From assembly GCA_046546355.1 (NCBI GenBank), contig JBKGXZ010000020.1, positions 1 to 23,239 on the forward strand: a stretch of DNA of 23,239 nt. Direction: 5' to 3'. Positions within the stretch are counted from its first letter, which is position 1, and every line of letters begins with the position of its first letter. The translations under genes and the position numbers were made by a program. Shown in pieces: positions 1-5,548 of this stretch. The notes beneath the pieces are model-generated. The model saw only the letters and a list, made by a program, of their open reading frames with translations, ran no database searches and was not told where the DNA came from. Source of the DNA: CAZBUB01 sp046546355. Its GTDB lineage: Bacteria; Desulfobacterota; Desulfovibrionia; Desulfovibrionales; Desulfothermaceae.

Positions 1-21
1 CCCCACCATAACGCTGGTCTT

Positions 22-58
22 TACCCACACTTGACACCGTGGGATAAGGAAGGTGTCA
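22..58. other. Candidate H-type pseudoknot in intergenic DNA
   Basis: Two interleaved complementary pairs are visible. CCCAC (24-28) pairs with GTGGG (39-43), and TGACACC (32-38) pairs with GGTGTCA (52-58). The 5' arm of the second pair lies inside the loop of the first, which is the topology of an H-type pseudoknot if the region is transcribed. No gene covers it, and the window starts only 21 bases upstream, so the context is incomplete. The pairing is seen directly; that it forms or has a function is inference. It could also be coincidental, or simply nested operator-like palindromes. Confidence 0.3.
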
Positions 59-78
59 TCTTTCAACCACCCCTTACC

Positions 79-141
79 CCCCGGCACTCACTTGCTCAAG
101 CAGGTATCAAGTATTATTGCCCCGCCAAGTGAGTGCCGGGG
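79..141. repeat. 16-bp perfect inverted repeat with 31-nt loop
   Basis: The arm CCCCGGCACTCACTTG (79-94) is the exact reverse complement of 126-141, with a 31-nt spacer between them. C-rich sequence before the left arm and GGGG after the right arm could lengthen the stem with a small internal loop. The 9-mer CTTGCTCAA occurs at 91-99 and again at 164-172, just outside the hairpin, and ATCAAG (106-111) in the loop is complementary to CTTGAT (158-163). No T-tract follows either side, so it is not a typical intrinsic terminator. It may be a structured RNA, a mobile-element end or a REP-like element; I cannot assign it. Confidence 0.75.
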
Positions 142-254
142 AGGGGAATCAGAACCGCTTGATCTTGCTCAATATTTAAGGTCGTCGATCCCAATAACCC
201 CCATGCCCTGACGGGCACAACGAAGCATAGAAAACATCAATCTGCAACGCAAAT

Positions 255-271
255 GGCGAGCGCCGCTCGCC
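255..271. repeat. Short palindrome, 7-bp stem, at left edge of repeat A
   Basis: GGCGAGC (255-261) and GCTCGCC (265-271) form a perfect 7-bp stem with a GCC loop. It lies about 30 bp before the hexamer-rich part of repeat copy A and is not found beside copies B or C, so it may be independent of the repeat. A smaller TGCCC/GGGCA hairpin sits at 204-217. Neither is followed by a T-run. Function unknown; REP-like palindromes look similar. Confidence 0.45.
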
Positions 272-303
272 CTTGTGGTATTGGTCAAAATATCGATTAC
301 GAT

Positions 304-460
304 TACGACCACGACAACGACAGCGAGGGGAGGGCAGAGCAAATCGTAATCGTGGTCGTTGTCGTAATCGCTGTCGATACTAATGATATCAATATTACTA
401 CGGGCAGAAGGCCGACCGGCGGTCGCCCCTTGCGGAGAATGCTGTTGCAGAAGATCCAGT
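304..460. repeat. Mosaic intergenic repeat, copy A (module 1 + core + module 2)
   Basis: This is the only full-length copy of a modular repeat found three times in the window. Positions 304-394 match 22834-22924 (copy C) at 88 of 91 bases. Positions 377-460 match 19035-19118 (copy B) at about 73 of 84 bases. The 18-bp core ATACTAATGATATCAATA (377-394) is identical in all three. Module 1 is built from hexamers of the form GAnnAC on the left arm and their complements on the right arm, around a purine-rich spacer (about 326-342). Module 2 contains a small hairpin (GACC-GGC-GGTC, 414-424). Copy A ends 17 nt from the dnaA stop codon. The repeat creates a meaningless (Asp-X)n open frame. No transposase is nearby; a non-autonomous (MITE- or REP-like) element is possible. 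Confidence 0.85.
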
Positions 461-477
461 GCTGCATATCATATTGC

Positions 478-1809
478 CTACTGCACCAGCCTGTCCGCTA
501 TTTGAGTGACCTGCCTGCCCAGGGTGCTGTCCCTGCTGATCTCCCTCTCCACATTGGTAATGCCTTTGAGCACAGTAGAATGCCTGCGGTTGAAGTGCTC
601 ACCTATGTCTTTCAGGGACAGTTCCGTATATTTCCTGGCCAGATAAAACGCGGTGTTTCTGGCTAAAACCACCTGCTTCTTGCGGCTTTTGGAGCGCAGC
701 TTCTGCAGGGGCAGCTCAAAAGTCCTGCACACAAACTCGGCAATGGACTCCACGCTCGGGGTATGGCTTTCCTGGCTGTAGTTCTGCAGTACCTCTCGGG
801 CCAGTCTCTGGGAAATGTTCTGCTTGAGGAGCCTGGCCTTCAGGGCCATATTCTGGATGCAGCTCTCCAGCTGGCGGATATCAGAGGTGATGCCCGTAGC
901 AACCAAGTGGCAGATATCATCCGGGATATCGATCTGGAAGTGGGTGGACTTCTTTTTTATCAAGCGCAGGCGCAGATCCAGGTCAGGTTTGTTGATAGGC
1001 GCCAGCAGGCCGGAGGAGAAGTAGGAGCTGAGCTGAGTATCCACCTTGTCCAGCTCCTTGGGCAGGAAGGAGCTGGTGAATACCACCTTGTTGCCTTTGG
1101 CCTCCAGGCTTTTGATCAGGGACAACAGCTCTTCCTGCATCTTGGCTTTGCCCTGGAAGAAATGGATGTCCTCCAGCAGCAGCAGATCCACCTGCTCCCT
1201 GTACATGGACTTGAATTGATCGATCTGTTTGTTCTTTAAGGCTTGGACCATCTGGCTGGCAAACTGCTCTGATGAAAGGTAGGACACATTGATGCAGTCC
1301 TGTCGCTTGCTCTGGCAGAGCTGGTGGCCTATGGCCTGCAGCAGATGGGTCTTGCCCAGGCCAGGGCCCGAGCACAGGAACAGGCTGCCTGCCGGGAACT
1401 CTGTTTGGCACAGGCTGGTGCAGGCTGCATAAGCCAGCTGGTTGCAGTCCCCGACCACAAAGTCCTCGAAGCAGAAACGCCAGCTCCTGGGCTTGGAGAA
1501 GTGTTGTTCGCAGCTTACAGGCAACTGCATGCGATTCTGGCTGCTGTTCTCTAGCAGGGGAACGGAGGACTTTGCCTGCAGGCCATGGATGCTCAGCTCC
1601 GGCTGATAACCCAGGGCCTGGGCTGCTGCTTCCTTGATCTTGTCCTGGAGTCGGTCCCGGATCCAGGAGGCTACAAACTCATTCGGGGCAGACAGAAACA
1701 GGGTCCCATCCTGCAGCTGGCCCTGCAAAGGCTTGATCCAGACCTGGAAAATTCCGGATTTTAGCGATTTTTGCAGATTGTTTTGGATTTTTTCCCAGGC
1801 GTGTTCCAT
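478..1809 (-). CDS. dnaA: Divergent chromosomal replication initiator DnaA
   Basis: This is an AAA+ DNA-binding initiator that normally opens oriC and acts as a transcription factor. From the ATG at 1809 (443 residues) the N-terminal domain I covers about 1-75 and is followed by a short linker, AAA+ at about 110-320 and the DnaA_C helix-turn-helix at about 350-443. Walker A is SGPGLGKT (K153, T154), Walker B is LLLLED (D214), and sensor II arginine is R312. By alignment from memory with E. coli DnaA, the arginine-finger position R285 is Tyr263 and R281 is Gln259. The signature GEHFNRRHSTV (403-413) has Arg where E. coli has the base-contacting D433, and is one residue shorter. I chose ATG 1809 because it puts the conserved Trp near the N-terminus, as in the family; an in-frame TTG at 1851 would add 14 residues. 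Neither has a convincing ribosome-binding site. No dnaN, recF or gyrB is adjacent, so it may be a second DnaA paralogue. Confidence 0.9.
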   Translation of the reverse strand: MEHAWEKIQNNLQKSLKSGIFQVWIKPLQGQLQDGTLFLSAPNEFVASWIRDRLQDKIKEAAAQALGYQPELSIHGLQAKSSVPLLENSSQNRMQLPVSCEQHFSKPRSWRFCFEDFVVGDCNQLAYAACTSLCQTEFPAGSLFLCSGPGLGKTHLLQAIGHQLCQSKRQDCINVSYLSSEQFASQMVQALKNKQIDQFKSMYREQVDLLLLEDIHFFQGKAKMQEELLSLIKSLEAKGNKVVFTSSFLPKELDKVDTQLSSYFSSGLLAPINKPDLDLRLRLIKKKSTHFQIDIPDDICHLVATGITSDIRQLESCIQNMALKARLLKQNISQRLAREVLQNYSQESHTPSVESIAEFVCRTFELPLQKLRSKSRKKQVVLARNTAFYLARKYTELSLKDIGEHFNRRHSTVLKGITNVEREISRDSTLGRQVTQIADRLVQ

Positions 1810-2021
1810 AGGTTGGGAAGCATAGTCTCCTGGCCAGAGTTTATCAATCAAGGATAGGCCCCAAAAAATGCAAATGGATTCAGTTGGCGCTTTTTTATAT
1901 AAGATATTGATATAGTTTGATAAAAGTCAGGAGCCCACTCTTTACGCTCTTTGCTGAGCTGCAGCCTAAAGCCCCCTTTATAAATGGACATACTTGGATT
2001 ATCGACCTGGATGCCTCAAGC

Positions 2022-2041
2022 TGTGGATCATCGTTTCCACA
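2022..2041. promoter_or_regulatory. Inverted pair of DnaA-box-like sites
   Basis: TGTGGA (2022-2027) and TCCACA (2036-2041) form an inverted repeat with an 8-bp spacer. The left half read on the minus strand is TGATCCACA, one mismatch from the TTATCCACA consensus. The right half is GTTTCCACA, two mismatches. The pair lies in the AT-rich gap between the divergent dnaA and fhs genes, about 210 bp upstream of the dnaA ATG, where DnaA autoregulation would be expected. The rest of 1852-2178 holds AT-rich stretches (about 1891-1925 and 2041-2095) and a GCCCTG/CAGGGC hairpin (2124-2140), but no gene I can support. Calling this an origin would go beyond the evidence. Confidence 0.35.
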
Positions 2042-2178
2042 TTGAAAACCTTTCTTTACTCTAAATTTCTAAAAATTGCTCTTTATAGTTTTTGGATGGC
2101 TTCAGCCGGGATTTTTTCTCCAAGCCCTGAAATCCAGGGCGGGTGGTGCGGATTTATAAAGTTTTTTGCAGTTATGCT

Positions 2179-2208
2179 TTGACAGATAACTTGTCTTTAC
2201 ATTATAAG
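2179..2208 (+). promoter_or_regulatory. Sigma70-type promoter for fhs
   Basis: A perfect -35 TTGACA (2179-2184) is followed by an 18-bp spacer and the -10 hexamer TATAAG (2203-2208), which matches the consensus at five of six positions. Transcription would start near 2215 and leave a leader of about 175 nt before the fhs ATG. It is the best promoter match I found on this strand. It points towards fhs and away from dnaA. Confidence 0.6.
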
Positions 2209-2263
2209 AATAAGAAAATCATGCATAGCAGAGACAATGGGTTGTTTTTATAGTAAAAATCTC

Positions 2264-2355
2264 GGAAGCTGCCTGTTCAGGGGAACTGCAGCCAGAGTAA
2301 GCAGCGCGCGGCTTAAAACTTCCAACATATAGGTCGACCAGGGGAGTTTGCTCCC
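2264..2355 (+). other. Candidate structured 5' leader of fhs
   Basis: Between the predicted promoter and the fhs start there is a closing helix GGAAG (2264-2268) / CTTCC (2319-2323). It encloses a hairpin with CTGC (2269-2272) / GCAG (2288-2291) and GTTC (2275-2278) / GAAC (2283-2286) around an AGGG loop. A second stable hairpin, GGGAG (2342-2346) / CTCCC (2351-2355) with a TTTG loop, ends about 22 nt before the ribosome-binding site. The long leader and two nested helices are consistent with a cis-regulatory RNA on a folate gene. I do not recognise the conserved core of a THF, SAM, glycine or cobalamin riboswitch, so the class is unassigned and ordinary leader structure is possible. Confidence 0.35.
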
Positions 2356-2392
2356 GGGTATTGCTAAACCCTAAAAAAAGGAGTTTTTGTCC

Positions 2393-4156
2393 ATGGCGTA
2401 CGATGTTTCCAAAATGCAGGACTGGCAGATCTCAGAGGCCGCGGAAAAGAATATGCCCATGCCAGACGAATGGCGGGACAAACTGGGCCTCAGCAAGGAG
2501 GAGATGATCCCCATGGGCAGGCTGTCCAAGGTGGATTTCCTGAAGATCATGAATCGGATGCAGAACAAGCCAGATGGTAAGTACATCGAGGTTACCGCGA
2601 TTACGCCCACTCCCTTAGGAGAGGGCAAAAGCACTACCTCAGTGGGCCTGATGGAAGGCCTGGGCAAAAGGGGCAAGAACGTAGGCGGTGCCCTGCGCCA
2701 GCCCTCAGGTGGTCCGACTATGAACATCAAGGGTACAGCCGCAGGCGGAGGCAATGCCATCCTGATCCCCATGACCGAGTTTTCGCTGGGCCTGACTGGG
2801 GATATCAATGACATCATGAACGCCCACAACCTGGCCATGGTGGCCCTGACTTCCCGCATGCAGCACGAGCGCAACTACGGGCCGGAAAAGATCGAGAAAC
2901 TCTCCGGGATCCCTGCCCTGAACATTGATCCTAACCGGGTGGAGATGAACTGGATCATGGACTACTGCGCCCAGGCCCTGCGCAAGATGGTCATCGGACT
3001 GGGCGGCAGGGCCAACGGCTACACTATGGAGTCCGGCTTCAACATCGCAGTCAGTTCAGAATGTATGGCCATTTTGTCCATTGCCACAGACCTGGCTGAT
3101 CTGCGCCAGAGGTTGAGCAACATGACCGTGGCCTTTGACCTGAACGGCAACCGGGTCACCACTGGAGACCTCAAGGTGGGCGGAGCCATGACCGCCTGGA
3201 TGCGCAACACCATCAATCCCACCTTGATGTGCACGGCAGAGTATCAGCCCTGCTTTGTGCATGCCGGTCCCTTTGCCAATATAGCAGTAGGCCAGTCCTC
3301 GATCATCGCGGATCGCATCGGGCTGAAGATGTTCGACTACCACGTCACAGAGAGCGGTTTTGCCGCGGACATCGGATTCGAGAAGTTCTGGAACGTCAAG
3401 TGCCGCAACAGCGGCCTCAAGCCCCATGTCTCAGTGCTCACCGCCACCATCCGGGCCTTGAAGATGCACGGCGGCGGTCCCAAGGTCACTCCAGGCCTGC
3501 CTCTGCCTGAGGAATACACCAAGCAGAACCTGGACCTTCTGGACAAGGGCATGGACAACATGATCCACCTGATCGGGGTCATCCGCAAGTCCGGCATGAA
3601 TCCTGTGGTCTGCGTGAACGTCTTCCCCACTGATACCAAGGAAGAGATCGAGCTGGTCAAGAAGCGGGCAGAAGAGGCTGGGGCCCGCTGCGCAGCATCC
3701 ACACATTTCATGGACGGCGGAGACGGTGCCCTGGAGCTGGCTGACGCGGTCATGGACGCCTGCGAGGAAGAATCCAAGTTTGACTTCCTGTACTCCCTGG
3801 ACACTCCTCTCAGGGAAAGGGTGGACATCATTACCAGGGAAGTTTACGGCGGGGACGGAGTTGACTGGCTGCCTGAAGCGGAAAAGAAGGCCAAGATGCT
3901 GGAGGCTGATCCCCATTTCAAGGACTATTCCACTATGATGGCCAAGACCCATCTCAGCCTGTCCCACGAGCCTACCTGGAAAGGCGTGCCCAAGGGCTGG
4001 CGCCTGCCGGTTCGGGATATTTACATCTACTCCGGGTCTAAGTTCCTGGTACCTGTGGTGGGAACTATACCATTTATGCCTGGCACCAGTTCCAATCCCG
4101 CCTACACCAAGGTGGACGTGGACCCCGACACCGGGAATGTCAGCGGCCTGTTCTAG
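2393..4156 (+). CDS. fhs: Formate--tetrahydrofolate ligase
   Basis: This cytosolic enzyme makes 10-formyl-THF from formate, THF and ATP. In anaerobes it feeds one-carbon biosynthesis or the methyl branch of the Wood-Ljungdahl pathway. The ATG at 2393 is preceded by AAAGGAG (2378-2383) at 9-nt spacing, and the product is 587 residues, slightly longer than the 555-560 usual for many bacterial forms. The ATP-binding loop TPTPLGEGKST is at residues 71-81. It is followed by the family blocks RQPSGGPTMNIKG, AAGGGNAILIPM and the GDINDI/AHNL region. The C-terminal part has PPVVG-like and GTIPFMPG segments typical of the family. It appears monocistronic: its own promoter lies upstream and an intrinsic terminator follows 28 nt after the stop. 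No folD or other folate gene is adjacent. Identification is very secure. Confidence 0.97.
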   Translation: MAYDVSKMQDWQISEAAEKNMPMPDEWRDKLGLSKEEMIPMGRLSKVDFLKIMNRMQNKPDGKYIEVTAITPTPLGEGKSTTSVGLMEGLGKRGKNVGGALRQPSGGPTMNIKGTAAGGGNAILIPMTEFSLGLTGDINDIMNAHNLAMVALTSRMQHERNYGPEKIEKLSGIPALNIDPNRVEMNWIMDYCAQALRKMVIGLGGRANGYTMESGFNIAVSSECMAILSIATDLADLRQRLSNMTVAFDLNGNRVTTGDLKVGGAMTAWMRNTINPTLMCTAEYQPCFVHAGPFANIAVGQSSIIADRIGLKMFDYHVTESGFAADIGFEKFWNVKCRNSGLKPHVSVLTATIRALKMHGGGPKVTPGLPLPEEYTKQNLDLLDKGMDNMIHLIGVIRKSGMNPVVCVNVFPTDTKEEIELVKKRAEEAGARCAASTHFMDGGDGALELADAVMDACEEESKFDFLYSLDTPLRERVDIITREVYGGDGVDWLPEAEKKAKMLEADPHFKDYSTMMAKTHLSLSHEPTWKGVPKGWRLPVRDIYIYSGSKFLVPVVGTIPFMPGTSSNPAYTKVDVDPDTGNVSGLF

Positions 4157-4183
4157 GCTGCCTGCCTGCTTATAATCCTATCC

Positions 4184-4207
4184 AGGCCCGCATTTTGCGG
4201 GCCTTTT
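4184..4207 (+). terminator. Intrinsic terminator of fhs
   Basis: AGGCCCGC (4184-4191) and GCGGGCCT (4197-4204) form a perfect 8-bp GC-rich stem with an ATTTT loop. The T-run 4204-4207 follows. It lies 28 nt after the fhs stop codon. The next gene's ATG (4215) is only 8 nt after the end of the T-run. Confidence 0.88.
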
Positions 4208-4214
4208 AAATTAT

Positions 4215-5546
4215 ATGAGCCAAATAGACGAGCAGCATGCCCTGCAGGAATTCCTGGCCAATCTGCAAAGCAAGGACCGGATAAAGGCAACCCTGGTCCT
4301 GGAGCATCTGCCTGGGCTGGGCCAGCGCACCAGGACCAGGATGCTCTATGAGCTGAGCAAGAGCCCGGACCGCTTCTCTCTGGAGCTGTTGTTCTTTCTG
4401 GCCCATAAGAGCCCTCAGCTGTTGCAGGCTCAAAACGGACTGGCCCAGGTCCTGCAAAGCAAAGCCGCAGACAATCCCCAGCTCACAGAGGCTTTGCTGC
4501 AGGCGGAGAAGCATCCCCAGAGCAGGGAGAACTTGCAGCTGCTGAATATTCTCCTGGCTGCTCCAGGGGCCAGGGTTCGCAGGCTGGCCAGGGCGGAGCT
4601 GCTCCAGTCTGGAGAGCAGGCCCTGCCCTTGCTGGCAGGGAACCTGCAAAGCCAAGACAAAGACCTGATTCTGAATTCCCTGGAAATACTGTCCAGTCTG
4701 GGGACCGAAAACGCCTTGTATCTGGTACGCAAGCTGCTGCATGCCCACCCCGAGGACCCGAACATCCGTTTCGCTGCCTATGAGGCCCTGTCTAGATTGC
4801 CGGTCAGCAAGGGAGCCTATACCCTGGCCGCAGGGCTGCTGGACCCGGTCTGGAATGTGCGCCTGGCTGCAGCCCGGGCCCTGGAGCAGAACCTGGAGCA
4901 GGGGCTGTTGTCTGGGCTGCGGAATATGCTCCAGGACCGGCAGGAAAGGGGCTCTATCCTGGCCTCTTTGCTGGAAGCCAGAAGCGGTCAGATTGTCCTG
5001 GGGCTTCTAAACAGCCTTGAATACAGGCAGGAGATTATCTCCTACCTGCAGGCTTCCCACCCGGAGCTGCGCAAGTATTACCAGGGGCTGCTGCAGGAGC
5101 ATGGCCTGCCTGACTTGGCGGGGCAGCTGCAGGAGACTGAGACTGCTGCTGAGACTGCAGCAGAGCAAGGCCTGGTGATCTGCTGTGTGGACGACTCAGG
5201 GCTGGTCCTGGCCCTGTACAGAAAGTTGCTCTTCCAGCTGGATCTGCAGCCTCAGCTGTTCCAGTCCCCAGCCCAGGCCCAGCAGTGGCTGCTGCAAAAT
5301 CCTGCGGACCTGGTATTCACGGATTTGAGCATGCCGGAGCTTAGCGGAGTGGAGCTGATAGCCAGCCTGAGGCAGAGGTTCTCTTCCCAGGATATGGCCC
5401 TGGTGGCGGTCACGGCCCAGGAGGAGGCAGAATCCAGACAGGAGCTGCTGGAGGCGGGCGCGGACCAGATCCTGGGCAAGCCTTTTACCCTGCAGGATTT
5501 AAGCAGCTGCCTGCAGGCCTTTTTTCCGGAGCAATTCCTATCCTAG
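4215..5546 (+). CDS. HEAT-repeat protein with C-terminal receiver domain
   Basis: The 443-residue protein has an all-helical, Leu/Ala/Gln-rich region (about 10-300) made of HEAT-like repeat units, which usually form a protein-binding solenoid. An acidic Glu/Thr/Ala linker (about 305-318) leads to a CheY-like receiver domain (about 319-440). The receiver has the acidic pair D326/D327, the phospho-acceptor D370 in the VFTDLSMPE block, T400 and K422 in LGKPF, so it should accept phosphate. No output domain follows, so the HEAT part is probably the output, perhaps binding a partner in the neighbouring chemosensory system. The ATG at 4215 lies 8 nt after the fhs terminator T-run and has no Shine-Dalgarno. 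An in-frame ATG at 4341 would remove the first 42 residues. It ends 2 nt from the convergent EAL gene. Domain calls are firm; function is inferred. Confidence 0.85.
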   Translation: MSQIDEQHALQEFLANLQSKDRIKATLVLEHLPGLGQRTRTRMLYELSKSPDRFSLELLFFLAHKSPQLLQAQNGLAQVLQSKAADNPQLTEALLQAEKHPQSRENLQLLNILLAAPGARVRRLARAELLQSGEQALPLLAGNLQSQDKDLILNSLEILSSLGTENALYLVRKLLHAHPEDPNIRFAAYEALSRLPVSKGAYTLAAGLLDPVWNVRLAAARALEQNLEQGLLSGLRNMLQDRQERGSILASLLEARSGQIVLGLLNSLEYRQEIISYLQASHPELRKYYQGLLQEHGLPDLAGQLQETETAAETAAEQGLVICCVDDSGLVLALYRKLLFQLDLQPQLFQSPAQAQQWLLQNPADLVFTDLSMPELSGVELIASLRQRFSSQDMALVAVTAQEEAESRQELLEAGADQILGKPFTLQDLSSCLQAFFPEQFLS

Positions 5547-5548
5547 GC

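Noticed and set aside
253..666. Plus-strand open frame of 137 codons beginning in repeat A
   Set aside because: It runs through the hexamer repeat, giving an (Asp-X)n stretch and a run of Val/Ile, and then lies antisense to the end of dnaA. No ribosome-binding site.
983..1411. Alternative frame of 142 codons within dnaA
   Set aside because: Same strand as dnaA but another frame; composition is low-complexity Gly/Gln/Pro and the dnaA frame carries all AAA+ motifs.
2124..2140. GCCCTG/CAGGGC hairpin as a terminator
   Set aside because: No T-run directly follows on either strand, and it lies upstream of both divergent genes, where a terminator is not expected.
1861..2178. AT-rich region beside dnaA as a replication origin
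   Set aside because: Only two imperfect box-like sites were found and no replication genes besides dnaA. The evidence is too weak for an origin call.
1994..2182. 62-codon open frame between dnaA and fhs
   Set aside because: TTG start without a ribosome-binding site, overlaps the DnaA-box-like palindrome and the fhs promoter, and has no recognisable features.
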